A program made the position numbers and the translations under genes. A DNA stretch of 64,000 nucleotides from positions 1-64,000 of the forward strand of contig NZ_JACYUY010000026.1 in assembly GCF_014842025.1 (NCBI RefSeq), in the 5' to 3' direction. The DNA comes from Massilia sp. CFBP 13721. Its GTDB lineage: Bacteria > Pseudomonadota > Gammaproteobacteria > Burkholderiales > Burkholderiaceae_D. Below, piece by piece: positions 9,609-19,283 of this stretch (position 1 is its first letter; every line of letters begins with the position of its first letter). The notes below the pieces were generated by a model. It was not told the DNA's origin. It saw only the letters and a program-made list of their open reading frames with translations, and ran no database searches.

Positions 9609-11021
9609 TCAAGGCGCGGCCCCCGCCTGCCAGCCGCCGCCGAGCGACTGGATCAGCGCGACGGCGACCGTCTGGCGGTCGCTCTGCACCTGCACCAAGT
9701 TGCGGCGCGCATTCAGTGCAGTCACCTGCGCCTGCACCACTTCGGTGTAGCCCACCTGCCCGGCCCGATAGCGGTTCATGATCTGCTGCTCGACCAGGTC
9801 GGCCGCTTCCGAGGCCTGGCGCCGCAACTCCTGCTGCTGGGCCAGTACGCGGGTCGCGCTGAGCTGGTCCTCGACGTCGGCAAAGGCGTTCAACACCGTC
9901 TGGCGGTATCGCGCGACCGCCGCCTGCTGGCGCGCTTCGGCACCCGCGACGCTGGCGCGGATGGCGCCGGCGTTGAAGATCGACTGCGCCGCCGACAGGC
10001 CGAACGACCAGGCCGCGTTCGAGGCCGAGAACAGGTCGCCCACGCGGCTGCCGCCGGAACCCAGGGAGCCGGACAAGCCGATGTTCGGGAAGTAGGCCGC
10101 ACGCGCGATGCCGATCTCGGCGTTGGCCGCGGCGACGTCGCGCTCGGCGGCGGCGATGTCGGGGCGGCGCTGCAGCAGCGTCGCTGGCACGCCGACCGGC
10201 ACCTCGGGCACCGTCACCCGCCATTCGGGACTGGCGGCCAGCGTGAATTCGCTCGGCGCCTTGCCGACCAGGATCGCGATCGCATGTTCGAACTGGGCGC
10301 GCTGGCGCGCCAGCGTCAAGGCGTCGCTGCGCGCGCTGGCGAGCTGGGTCTGCGCCTGCAGCACGTCGGTACGGGCGGCGATGCCGACGTTGAAGCGGTT
10401 CTGCGTGATCTGCAGCTCGCGCTCGTAGCCGGCGATCGTGCGGCTCAATAGCGCGCTCTGGGCGTCGAGCGCGCGGATCGTGAAATAGTTCGATGCCAGT
10501 TCGCCCTGGCTAGACAGGCGTGCGCTGGCCAGGTCGGCGGCGCTCGCCTCCAGCCCGGCCTGGGCGCTGGCGACGCCCGCGCGCAGGCGGCCCCAGACGT
10601 CCGGCTCCCAGCTGCCGCCCAGGTTCAGGCGATAGCTGTTGTCTGCGCCTTGCGAACGCACGCCCGAACGGTCGCCCGACAGGTTAAGCGAGACCGTCGG
10701 GAACAGCGCCGCGCGCTGCTGGGCGACGGCGGCGCGCGCCTGCGCATAGTTGGCGCTTGCTGCGGCCACGTTCTGGTTCGAGACTTCCACGCCGGCGACG
10801 AGTTCGTCGAGCAGCGGGTCGCCGAACAGCTGCCACCAGGGCCCGCGCTCGAGCGCGTCGGCGGGCGCGGCCGGCACCCAGCCGTCGAGCTCCTTGAAGG
10901 CGGCCGACGGCGGCGCCTCGGGACGCACGTAGGCGGGGCCGACGGCGCAGCCGGCCAAACTCAATGCGAGTGCCAGCAGGGTCAGTCGGAACGGGGTGGA
11001 TGTCTGCATACAGGATCTCAT
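9609..11021 (-). CDS. RND efflux outer-membrane channel lipoprotein (OprM/NodT family)
   Basis: 470-residue TolC-like outer-membrane factor. The N-terminus has a lipoprotein signal ending in LAGC (Cys at about residue 25), so the mature protein is lipidated. Two outer-membrane efflux repeats follow, with coiled coils rich in Ala and Gln (for example NQNVAAASANYAQARAAVAQQRA near 110). Such trimers form the exit duct for RND pumps. The ATG at 11021 overlaps the permease TGA by 4 nt (ATGA); an alternative ATG at 11009 would place the signal peptide closer to the N-terminus. As last gene of the adaptor-permease-permease-channel cassette it provides the channel, so this pump need not borrow TolC. 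Confidence 0.9.
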   Translation of the reverse strand: MRSCMQTSTPFRLTLLALALSLAGCAVGPAYVRPEAPPSAAFKELDGWVPAAPADALERGPWWQLFGDPLLDELVAGVEVSNQNVAAASANYAQARAAVAQQRAALFPTVSLNLSGDRSGVRSQGADNSYRLNLGGSWEPDVWGRLRAGVASAQAGLEASAADLASARLSSQGELASNYFTIRALDAQSALLSRTIAGYERELQITQNRFNVGIAARTDVLQAQTQLASARSDALTLARQRAQFEHAIAILVGKAPSEFTLAASPEWRVTVPEVPVGVPATLLQRRPDIAAAERDVAAANAEIGIARAAYFPNIGLSGSLGSGGSRVGDLFSASNAAWSFGLSAAQSIFNAGAIRASVAGAEARQQAAVARYRQTVLNAFADVEDQLSATRVLAQQQELRRQASEAADLVEQQIMNRYRAGQVGYTEVVQAQVTALNARRNLVQVQSDRQTVAVALIQSLGGGWQAGAAP

Positions 11022-14000
11022 TTCGAAATGGAAGGAACCGCCTCGTCCTCGATCGGACGGCGCGCCAGTTCGTGTTCGTCGGGCTTGTGGCTGCGCAGCT
11101 TGTCGAGCAGGACGTAGACCACCGGCGTGGTGAGCAGCGTGAGCAGCTGGCTGGCGATCAGGCCGCCGATGATGGCGATGCCCAGCGGCCGGCGCAATTC
11201 CGAGCCTTCGCCGAAGCCGATCGCCAGCGGCAGCGCGCCCAGCGCCGCGGCCAGCGTCGTCATCAGGATCGGGCGGAAGCGCAGCAGGCAGGCTTCGCGC
11301 ACCGCCTCCAGCGCCGAGACGCCTTTGCCGCGTTCGAGGTCGAGCGCGAAGTCGATGATCAGGATCGCGTTCTTCTTGACGATGCCGATCAGGAGGAACA
11401 CGCCAATGAGCGCGATGATCGAGAACTCCATGTTGAACATCAGGAGCGCCAGCACGGCGCCGACGCCGGCCGACGGCAAGGTGGAGAGCACCGTGATCGG
11501 GTGGATCAGGCTTTCGTACAGGATGCCGAGCACCAGGTAGATGACGACGATCGCCGCCAGGATCAGCAATGGCTGCTCCTTGTTCGATTCCTCGGCCGCG
11601 CGCGCCGTGCCCTGGAAGCTGCCGCGCACGTTGGACGGCATGGCGATGTCGGCTTCCGCCTGCTTCACGGCCGCCTTGCCGTCGTCCAGGTTGGCGCCCT
11701 CGGCCAGGTTGAACGACACCGTGGTCGCCAGTTCGCCGTCCTGGTGGTTGACCGAGGTCGGGGTCGAACTTTCGGCGAAGCTGGCGATCGCGGACAAAGG
11801 CACCATGGTGGTGACGCTGTTTGATAAGGCCGAGCCGCTGGAAGCGTCGCGCGTGGCCGTCAGGTTCGAGGCCGGCGCAGGCGTGCCGGCCGCTGTGGTG
11901 GTACCGCTGGCGGCGCCGCCGGTGGTGCTGGCGGCAACGGGCGTAGACGACGCCGGCGCCGTGCCGCTCGTCGGCTTCGCCGGCACGTACACGTCCTTCA
12001 GCGCTTCGGGCGACTGCGCATATTTCTGCGCCACGCCCATGATCACGCTGTACTGGTTCAGCTCATCGTAGATCTTCGACACCTGGCGCTGTCCAAAATT
12101 GTTGTACAGCGCATTGTCGACGTCGCGCGTGTTGATGCCCAGGCGCGCGGCGCTGTCCTTGTCGATGGTGACGAACATCTCGACGCCGTTCTCGGCCTGG
12201 TCGGTATCGACGTCGACCAGCTGCGGCTGGCGCTTCATGGCGTCGGCCAGTTTGCCGGCCCAGGCTTTCAGATCTTCGGCGTTGTCGCTTTTCAGCGTGT
12301 ACTGGTAGGTCGAATTGCTGGAGCGCCCACCCATCCGCAAATCCTGCACCGGGTTGAGGAACAGCGAGACCCCGGTCACGCGCGCCAGTTGCGGACGCAG
12401 GCGCGCGATCACGGCCTGGCCTTTATCCGTGCGTTCGGAGGCGGGTTTGAGGTCGATGAACATGAAGCCGCCACCGGCCCGGCCGCCGCCGGTGAAGCCG
12501 ACCACGGTATTCACGGCCGGATCGCGCTTGATGATGTTGACCAGCTGCTTCATCTTGGCCTGCATCGCCTGGAACGAGATGCTCTGGTCGGCGCGGATGC
12601 CGCCGCTGATCTGGCCCGTGTCCTGCTGCGGGAAGAAGCCTTTCGGCGCCGCCGAGAACAGGTAGACGTTCAGTCCCACCACGAACACCAGGATCACCAT
12701 CACCAGCGCCATGCTGCCCAGCGCCCAGTCGAGCGAACGCTCGTACACGCGCAGCAGGCGATTGAAGCCGGCCTCGGACCAGCGCGCAAGGCGCCCCGGC
12801 GGGCGTTCGATCGTGTGCCCCTTTTTCAGCAGCCAGGCGCACATCATCGGCGTGGTGGTCAGCGAGATCACCAGCGAAATCATGACGGCGGCGGACAGCG
12901 TTACCGCGAACTCGCGGAACAGGCGTCCCACCTGCCCGCCCATGAACAGCAGCGGAATGAACACCGCCACCAGCGACAGGCTGATCGAGAGTACGGTGAA
13001 GCCGACTTCGCGTGCGCCGACCAGCGCCGCCTGCATGCGGTCCATGCCGGCTTCGATATGGCGCGCCGTGTTTTCCAGCACGACGATGGCGTCGTCGACG
13101 ACGAAGCCGGTGGCGACCGTGAGCGCCATCAGCGACAGGTTGTTCAGGCTGAAGCCCAGCAGGTACATGACGCCGAAGGTGCCGAGCAGCGAAACCACCG
13201 TCGCCACCGCCGGAATGATGGTGGCGCGCACGCTGCGCAGGAACACGCTCACCACCAGCACCACCAGCAGGATCGAGAGCATCAGCGTGAATTCGATTTC
13301 GTGCAGCGAGGAGCGGATCGAATTGGTGCGGTCCGACGCCACCTGCAGCTTGACGTCACCGGGTAGCTGCGCCTGCAGCGCCGGCAGCAGCGCGCGCACG
13401 CCGTCCACCGTTTCGATCACGTTGGCCGAGGGCTGGCGCGTGATCAGCACGATCACGGCCGGTTCGCCATTGAACAGGCCCAGCGTATTGATGTTTTCCG
13501 GGCCGTCGATGACTTGCGCCACGTCCTGCAGGCGGATCGCGGCGCCGCCGCGCCAGGCCACGACCAGGTCGCGGTAGTCGGCGGCGGTACGGCCATTGGT
13601 GGGCGTGTCGGCCTGCGAATAGATCTGCAGGCGGTTGCCGTTCGCTTCCAGCGCGCCTTTCGGGCGGTTCGGGTTGCTCGACTGGATGGCGGCGCGCACG
13701 TCTTCGGCCGAGACGCCGTAGCGGTTCAGCGCATACGGCAGCAGTTCCACGCGCACCGCCGGCAGCGAACCGCCGCCGATCTCGACCTCGCCCACGCCGG
13801 GCACCTGGGCCACGCGCTGCTGGACGATGTTCGAGACGGCGTCGTAGATCTGGCCGGGGCTGCGCGTCTGCGAGGTGAGCGCAAGAATGATAACCGGCTG
13901 GTCGGACGGGTTGGCCTTGCGGTAGGTCGGGTTGCTGCGCAGGGTGGATGGCAGGTCGGCACGCGCGGCATTGATCGCGGCCTGCACTTCGCGCGCGGCC

Positions 14001-14308
14001 GAGTCGATCTTGCGGTTCAGGTCGAACTGCAGGCTGACGCGGGTCGAGCCATTGCCCGAGTTCGAGGTCATTTCGTTGACGCCGGCGATCACGCCGAGCC
14101 GCCGCTCCAGCGGCGTGGCGACGCTGCTGGCCATGGTCTCCGGGCTGGCGCCCGGCAGCGAGGCCGACACCGAAATGGTCGGATAGTCGACCTGCGGCAG
14201 CGGCGACACCGGCAGCACGAAAAAGGCGCCGATGCCGGCCAGCGCCAGCCCGAGCGTCAAGAGGACGGTCGCGATCGGGCGCTGGACGAAGGGCTTCGAC
14301 AGGTTCAT
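11018..14308 (-). CDS. mdtC: RND efflux permease, MdtC-like
   Basis: 1096-residue RND (HAE1) transporter with 12 expected membrane helices and two large periplasmic loops. N-terminal [24 protein letters not shown], the TM4 segment with [19 protein letters not shown] (the proton-relay Asp pair region) and the [19 protein letters not shown] segment are typical. It works as a heteromultimer with an MdtB-type partner encoded just upstream (ATGA overlap, 14305-14308). Unusual: an insertion of about 57 residues rich in Ala, Thr, Ser and Gly (about residues 777-833, window positions 11808-11978) sits just before [10 protein letters not shown] in the second periplasmic loop, explaining why it is about 70 residues longer than usual. 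Substrates of MdtBC systems include bile salts and novobiocin; here they are not proven. Confidence 0.9.
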   Translation of the reverse strand: MNLSKPFVQRPIATVLLTLGLALAGIGAFFVLPVSPLPQVDYPTISVSASLPGASPETMASSVATPLERRLGVIAGVNEMTSNSGNGSTRVSLQFDLNRKIDSAAREVQAAINAARADLPSTLRSNPTYRKANPSDQPVIILALTSQTRSPGQIYDAVSNIVQQRVAQVPGVGEVEIGGGSLPAVRVELLPYALNRYGVSAEDVRAAIQSSNPNRPKGALEANGNRLQIYSQADTPTNGRTAADYRDLVVAWRGGAAIRLQDVAQVIDGPENINTLGLFNGEPAVIVLITRQPSANVIETVDGVRALLPALQAQLPGDVKLQVASDRTNSIRSSLHEIEFTLMLSILLVVLVVSVFLRSVRATIIPAVATVVSLLGTFGVMYLLGFSLNNLSLMALTVATGFVVDDAIVVLENTARHIEAGMDRMQAALVGAREVGFTVLSISLSLVAVFIPLLFMGGQVGRLFREFAVTLSAAVMISLVISLTTTPMMCAWLLKKGHTIERPPGRLARWSEAGFNRLLRVYERSLDWALGSMALVMVILVFVVGLNVYLFSAAPKGFFPQQDTGQISGGIRADQSISFQAMQAKMKQLVNIIKRDPAVNTVVGFTGGGRAGGGFMFIDLKPASERTDKGQAVIARLRPQLARVTGVSLFLNPVQDLRMGGRSSNSTYQYTLKSDNAEDLKAWAGKLADAMKRQPQLVDVDTDQAENGVEMFVTIDKDSAARLGINTRDVDNALYNNFGQRQVSKIYDELNQYSVIMGVAQKYAQSPEALKDVYVPAKPTSGTAPASSTPVAASTTGGAASGTTTAAGTPAPASNLTATRDASSGSALSNSVTTMVPLSAIASFAESSTPTSVNHQDGELATTVSFNLAEGANLDDGKAAVKQAEADIAMPSNVRGSFQGTARAAEESNKEQPLLILAAIVVIYLVLGILYESLIHPITVLSTLPSAGVGAVLALLMFNMEFSIIALIGVFLLIGIVKKNAILIIDFALDLERGKGVSALEAVREACLLRFRPILMTTLAAALGALPLAIGFGEGSELRRPLGIAIIGGLIASQLLTLLTTPVVYVLLDKLRSHKPDEHELARRPIEDEAVPSISK

Positions 14309-17300
14309 GCGCCGACCTCACGCGGCTTTGCCGGCGCCTTGCCGCTCCAGCGCCGCGAAACCCGGTCGAACGCCAGATAGATCACCGGCGTCGTGAACAG
14401 CGTCAGCAGCTGCGACAGGATCAGGCCGCCGAAAATCGCCAGGCCCAGTGGACGGCGCAGCTCCGCGCCCTCGCCCCAGCCGAACATCAGCGGAATCGCC
14501 GCGAACAGCGCCGCCAGCGTCGTCATCAGGATCGGACGGAAGCGCAGCAGCGCGGCCTGGCGGATGGCGTCCAGCGGCGACATGCCCTGGTCGCGCTCGG
14601 CCTCGATCGCGAAGTCGATCATCATGATCGCATTCTTCTTGACGATGCCGATCAGGAGGATGATGCCGATGATGCCGATCACGCCCAGCCCTTGCCCCGT
14701 GACCCACAGCGCCAGCAATGCGCCGACGCCGGCCGAGGGCAGCGTCGACAGGATGGTGAGCGGGTGGATGTAGCTCTCGTACAGCACGCCGAGCACGATG
14801 TAGACGCAGACCACGGCGGCCAGGATCAGCCACAGCTGGTTCGACAGCGAGTTCTCGTAGGCGCCGGAAGCGCCGAGGAAGCTCAGGGTGACCGCGGCCG
14901 GCAGCTTGATGTCGGCGGCGGCGGCGCGGATCGCGTCGACCGCCTGGCCGAGCGAAGCGCCGTTGGCGGTGTCGAAACCGATGGTCGTGGCCGGATATTG
15001 CGCCACGTGGGTCACCTGCAGCGGCGCCTGCTCTTCACGGATGGTCGCCACCGCGGACAGCGGCGTCGGTTCGCCCGAGCTGGTGCGCAGTTGCAGGCGG
15101 CCCAGTGCCTGCAGCGACATCGCTTCGTCCTGTTGCGCTTCGAGGATCACGCGGTACTGGTTGGTCTCGGTGAAGATGGTCGAGACGATGCGCTGGCCGA
15201 ATGCGCTGTAGAGCGCGTCGTCGATGCTGGACGCCGTGATCCCGAGGCGCGAGGCGGTGTCGCGGTCGATGTGGACCACGGCGGCGGCGCCGACCGCGCC
15301 GGCGTCCGTCGTGACGTTCCTCAGCTGTTTTTGCTCGGCCATGCGCGCCACCAGCTTGCGCGCCCATTCGATCACGGTGGCGTTATCCGCCCCTTCGAGC
15401 GAGACGCGGTACTGGGTCGGGCCGCTTTCGGCGTCGATGGTCAGGTCCTGGGTCGGCTGCAAATACAGCGTCAGGCCGGCGACGTCCGCCACGCGGCGCT
15501 TCAGGCGCGTCATGATCTCGTCGGGGTCGCCGTCGCGATCGCGCTTCAGGTTGATCAGCATGGTGCCGGTGTGGAGCATGGTGTTGTTGGCGGCATCGAC
15601 GCCGACGTTCGAGGCCAGCGACTCGACCGCCGGATCCTGCAGGATGGCCTTGGCCGCCGCCTGCTGCATCTCGGCCATGCGTTCGTACGAGATGGCCTGG
15701 CGCGCTTCGACGCGTGCCTGCAGCTGGCCGGTGTCCTGGGTCGGGAACAGGCCTTTCGGGATCACCACCCACAGCAGGGCCGTCAGCCCCAGCGTGGCCA
15801 GGGCGACGATCAGGGTCAGGCCCTGGCGCGCCAGCACCCAGTCGAGGCCGCGGTCGTACTTGTGGATCACGCGATCGAAAAAGGCCTGGGTCTTGTTGGC
15901 CCACTTGCCCGGCTTTTCCTCTTCGTGGCTGCGCAGCCAGCGCGCCGACATCATCGGCACCAGCGTCAGCGAAACGACGCCGGAAATCAGGATCGTAATT
16001 GCCAGCGTGACCGCGAATTCGCGGAACAGGCGCCCGACCACGTCGCCCATGAACAGCAACGGGATCAGCACGGCAATCAGCGACACCGTCAGCGAGATGA
16101 TGGTGAACCCGATCTGCGCCGCGCCCTTGATCGCGGCGGCCATCGGCTTCTCGCCTTCTTCGATATAGCGCGCGATGTTCTCGATCATGACGATCGCATC
16201 GTCGACGACGAAGCCGGTGGCGATCGTCAGCGCCATCAGCGACAGGTTGTTCAGGCTGTAGCCGAGCAGGTACATGACGCCGAAGGTGCCGATCAGCGAG
16301 ATCGGTACGGCCAGGCTGGCGATCACGGTGGCGCGGATGCTGTGCAGGAAGGCGAAGATCACCAGCACCACCAGCACCACGGCCAGCAGCAGTTCGATCT
16401 GCACGTGCTCGACCGAGGCGCGGATGCCGGTGGTGCGGTCGGACAGCACGTCCAGGCGCAGCGATGCCGGCAGGCCGGCCTGCAGTTCGGGCAGGCGCTC
16501 TTTAATCGCGTCGACGGTGGCGATGACGTTCGCGCCCGGCTGGCGCTGCACGTTGAGGATGATCGCCGGTTTCAGGTTGGCCCAGGCGCCCAGGCGCACG
16601 TTCTCGGCGCTGTCGACCACCTGCGCCACGTTCCCGAGGCGCACGGGGGCGCCATTGCGATAGGCGACGATCAGGTTCTTATAATCCTCGACAGTGACCA
16701 GCTGGTCGTTGGCGTTGATGGCGTAGGCGCGGGTCGGGCCGTCGAAACTGCCCTTGGCGCTGTTGGCATTCGCCGCAGTGATCGCGGTGCGCAGCGAGTC
16801 CAGGCCCATGCCGTACGAGGCCAGCGCCTCGGTATCGGCCTGGATGCGCACCGCCGGACGCTGGCCGCCCGAGAGCGTGACCTGGCCCACGCCCGAAACC
16901 TGGCTGATTTTCAGCGCCAGGCGCGTGTTGACCAGGTTCTGGATTTCGGTCAGGGGCACCGTGTCGGAGGTAATGGCCAGCGTCAGCACCGGCGCATCGG
17001 CCGGGTTGACCTTGGCGTACACCGGCGGCGCCGGCAAGTCGGCCGGCAGCAGCGAGCCGCCGGCATTGATCGCGGCCTGCACTTCCTGCTCGGCCACGTC
17101 GAGCGTCTGGCCGAGGCCGAACTGCAGGGTGACGATCGAGACGCCGGCGGCGCTGGTCGAACTCATGCGCGAGAGGCCCGACATCTGGCCAAACTGGCGC
17201 TCCATCGGCGCCGTGACCGTGCGCGCCATGACTTCCGGGCTGGCGCCGGGGTACAGGGTCTGCACCTGGATGGTCGGGAAGTCGACCTGCGGCAGGGCGG

Positions 17301-17403
17301 ACAGCGGCAGGAACTTGTAGCCGACCAGGCCGGCCAATACGATGGCCAGCATCAGCAGGGCCGTGGCGACTGGGCGGCGAATAAACGGGCCTGATGGGCT
17401 CAT
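14305..17403 (-). CDS. mdtB: RND efflux permease, MdtB-like
   Basis: 1032 residues, normal for MdtB. N-terminal [43 protein letters not shown] in TM4, and [22 protein letters not shown] are the RND signatures. It forms the drug/proton antiporter with the MdtC-like protein in the inner membrane and contacts the adaptor encoded at 17618-18994. Its start lies 214 nt after the adaptor stop, and that gap holds a repeat pair (17433-17573). Its TGA overlaps the ATG of the next permease. Either permease might transport alone, but the two-permease layout strongly suggests the heteromeric Mdt type. Confidence 0.92.
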   Translation of the reverse strand: MSPSGPFIRRPVATALLMLAIVLAGLVGYKFLPLSALPQVDFPTIQVQTLYPGASPEVMARTVTAPMERQFGQMSGLSRMSSTSAAGVSIVTLQFGLGQTLDVAEQEVQAAINAGGSLLPADLPAPPVYAKVNPADAPVLTLAITSDTVPLTEIQNLVNTRLALKISQVSGVGQVTLSGGQRPAVRIQADTEALASYGMGLDSLRTAITAANANSAKGSFDGPTRAYAINANDQLVTVEDYKNLIVAYRNGAPVRLGNVAQVVDSAENVRLGAWANLKPAIILNVQRQPGANVIATVDAIKERLPELQAGLPASLRLDVLSDRTTGIRASVEHVQIELLLAVVLVVLVIFAFLHSIRATVIASLAVPISLIGTFGVMYLLGYSLNNLSLMALTIATGFVVDDAIVMIENIARYIEEGEKPMAAAIKGAAQIGFTIISLTVSLIAVLIPLLFMGDVVGRLFREFAVTLAITILISGVVSLTLVPMMSARWLRSHEEEKPGKWANKTQAFFDRVIHKYDRGLDWVLARQGLTLIVALATLGLTALLWVVIPKGLFPTQDTGQLQARVEARQAISYERMAEMQQAAAKAILQDPAVESLASNVGVDAANNTMLHTGTMLINLKRDRDGDPDEIMTRLKRRVADVAGLTLYLQPTQDLTIDAESGPTQYRVSLEGADNATVIEWARKLVARMAEQKQLRNVTTDAGAVGAAAVVHIDRDTASRLGITASSIDDALYSAFGQRIVSTIFTETNQYRVILEAQQDEAMSLQALGRLQLRTSSGEPTPLSAVATIREEQAPLQVTHVAQYPATTIGFDTANGASLGQAVDAIRAAAADIKLPAAVTLSFLGASGAYENSLSNQLWLILAAVVCVYIVLGVLYESYIHPLTILSTLPSAGVGALLALWVTGQGLGVIGIIGIILLIGIVKKNAIMMIDFAIEAERDQGMSPLDAIRQAALLRFRPILMTTLAALFAAIPLMFGWGEGAELRRPLGLAIFGGLILSQLLTLFTTPVIYLAFDRVSRRWSGKAPAKPREVGA

Positions 17404-17432
17404 GATTTCACCTCACCATGTGAGACAGACCC

Positions 17433-17573
17433 GTAGGGTGGGCGGCTTCGCCGCCCACGCGTCCAGCCAGCGGGTGCTTGACCGCGAAGCGTCAAGAAAC
17501 CAGGAGTAACTGCACGCTCAGCCGCGACGCATCCGTGCGCTGAACGCGTGGGCGGGAGACCCGCCCACCCTAC
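17433..17573. repeat. GTAG-headed REP/BIME-like element 3 (inside the efflux operon)
   Basis: Left hairpin GTAGGGTGGGCGG-CTTC-GCCGCCCACGCG starts at 17433; right hairpin CGCGTGGGCGGGAGACCCGCCCACCCTAC ends at 17573. The pair separates the adaptor and first permease genes of one operon. Confidence 0.8.
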
Positions 17574-17617
17574 GATCCCTCGCGGATACGTCGGGGCGTG
17601 CGAGGAGCCATACAACA

Positions 17618-18994
17618 TCATTGCGTGGCTCCCTCACGCTGCTGGCGACGCGGACGTTCGCCCTGCGCGCCCTGCCCGCCCTGGCGCCCACCTGCACCCT
17701 GCGGGCGGTCGCCCGGCAAGGTCACCTTGGCGCCATCCTTGAGGCGGTCGGCGCCTTCGGTAATCACCTGCTCGCCTGCTTTCAAGCCCGTCGCCACCTG
17801 CACCTTGTCGCCAGTGGCCTGCCCGCGCGTCACCTGGCGCAGCGCCACCGTCTTCTCCTGCGGATTGAGCACGTACACGAAATCGCCGTTGGCCCCATGG
17901 CGCAGCGCGTTGACCGGCACCACGACGGCATCCTCGATCGTGCGCACCTGCAGGCGCAGGTTGACGAACTGGCTCGGGAACAGCTTGTTGTCGGTGTTCT
18001 CGAAACGGGCCTTGGCGCGCACGGTGCCGGTCTGGACGTCGACCTGGTTGTCGAGCGCGGCGAAGCGGCCGCTGGCGAGCGCGGTGCTGCGGGTGCGGTC
18101 GAGCGCGGTGGCGGCCAGCTTGGCGTTCTCGGCGATGCGGCCCTGCAGTTCCGGCACATGGTCTTGCGGCACGGCGAATTCGACGTCGATCGGCGAGAAC
18201 TGGGTGATCACTGCGATGCCGTTGGCGTCGCCGCTGCCGACCAGGTTGCCGATGTCGACCGTGCGCAGGCCGACGCGCCCGCCGATCGGCGCCTTGACCT
18301 GGGTGTAGCTCAGGTTCAGGCGCGCCAGGTTCTCGGCCGCGGTATCGGTCTTCACCGTCGCTTCCAGCTGCTTGACCAGGGCCGCCTGGGTATCGACTTC
18401 CTGGCGCGCGATCGAGTCCTGTTCCAGCAGGGTGCGGTAGCGCGACAGGGTCAGGCGCGCGCTTTCCAGCTGGGCTTCGTCGCGCTGGCGCTGGCCGGTC
18501 GCCTGCAGCAGCGCGATCTCGGACGAGCGCGGATCGATCGTCGCCAGCACCTGGCCGGCGCGCACGATCTGCCCTTCGGTGAAGTTGATCTTTTGCAGCA
18601 CGCCCGATACTTGCGGGCGCACGGTGGCAATCGCCGCCGGCGTCACCGTGCCCAGGGCTTCGAGCGTGACCGGGATGTCGACCTGCTCGGCCGTCGCCAC
18701 GCCGACCGTGGTGGCCGGTGCGCCGCGCCGTCCGCCGCCCGGACCGCCCCCGCCGGGGCCGCCGCCACCCGCGCCAGGGCCGGCCCCGGCGCCGCCGCGT
18801 GCGCCCGCACCCGCGGCGCCCGGACCCGCTCCGGCGCCACCCGCGCCCTGCGGCGTGCGATGCGTCAGGTGCCAGGCCAGCGCCGCCAGCGCCACCATGG
18901 CGAGCACGGCAATCACGCTGCCGATCAGCTTGCCGCGCTTCTTGCGGCGCAGGTCGGTCTTCGGGGTCTTGTTCGGGGTAACGGTGGAATCCAT
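17618..18994 (-). CDS. mdtA: RND efflux periplasmic adaptor (MdtA-like)
   Basis: 458 residues: basic N-terminus, one membrane anchor (about 21-41), a long Gly/Ala/Pro linker (about 49-91), then a membrane-fusion-protein core. That core has a lipoyl half-motif (VRPQVSGVLQKINFTEGQIVRAGQVLATIDPR), a coiled-coil hairpin and beta-barrel domains, and it ends in a Gly/Gln/Arg-rich tail. The adaptor bridges the MdtB/MdtC pump and the outer-membrane channel encoded downstream. The ATG at 18994 is chosen because AAGGA lies 5 nt upstream; the ATG at 19000 is too close to it. The glycine linker is longer than in typical MdtA, where the anchor runs almost directly into the first domain. Confidence 0.9.
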   Translation of the reverse strand: MDSTVTPNKTPKTDLRRKKRGKLIGSVIAVLAMVALAALAWHLTHRTPQGAGGAGAGPGAAGAGARGGAGAGPGAGGGGPGGGGPGGGRRGAPATTVGVATAEQVDIPVTLEALGTVTPAAIATVRPQVSGVLQKINFTEGQIVRAGQVLATIDPRSSEIALLQATGQRQRDEAQLESARLTLSRYRTLLEQDSIARQEVDTQAALVKQLEATVKTDTAAENLARLNLSYTQVKAPIGGRVGLRTVDIGNLVGSGDANGIAVITQFSPIDVEFAVPQDHVPELQGRIAENAKLAATALDRTRSTALASGRFAALDNQVDVQTGTVRAKARFENTDNKLFPSQFVNLRLQVRTIEDAVVVPVNALRHGANGDFVYVLNPQEKTVALRQVTRGQATGDKVQVATGLKAGEQVITEGADRLKDGAKVTLPGDRPQGAGGRQGGQGAQGERPRRQQREGATQ

Positions 18995-19187
18995 GCTCAT
19001 CCTTGATGTTCGGCGTGCTTGCTGACAAAAGCGCAATGTAATCAGCTTGGAATGTAGCACGCCACGCGGGATGAATATGTTTCGTAACGTACATAGTACC
19101 CGCGCCAGATTGGCGGCAAGCGGACGTCTCCGGGACAGGTCTTTACACGGCTTTACGCCATAGGGCGACGTAAGGCGCAAATACACG

Positions 19188-19223
19188 AAAAACGGGCGCC
19201 GGATGTGTCCGGCGCCCGTTTTT
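19188..19223. terminator. Strong symmetric terminator downstream of sppA
   Basis: AAAAACGGGCGCCGGA (19188-19203) and TCCGGCGCCCGTTTTT (19208-19223) form a 16-bp perfect stem with a TGTG loop. Read on the minus strand it has a T-run 3' of the stem, and it lies about 60 nt after the sppA stop. This isolates sppA from the efflux cassette. Confidence 0.9.
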
Positions 19224-19283
19224 CGGCATTGCGCAATTTGTAACAGCGGATACAAATCCGCTACATGGCTTTACCTCGTCAAG

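Noticed and set aside
14692-17394. 900-codon open frame opposite the MdtB-like permease
   Set aside because: Antisense shadow; low-complexity, Gln/Arg/His-rich, no domain.
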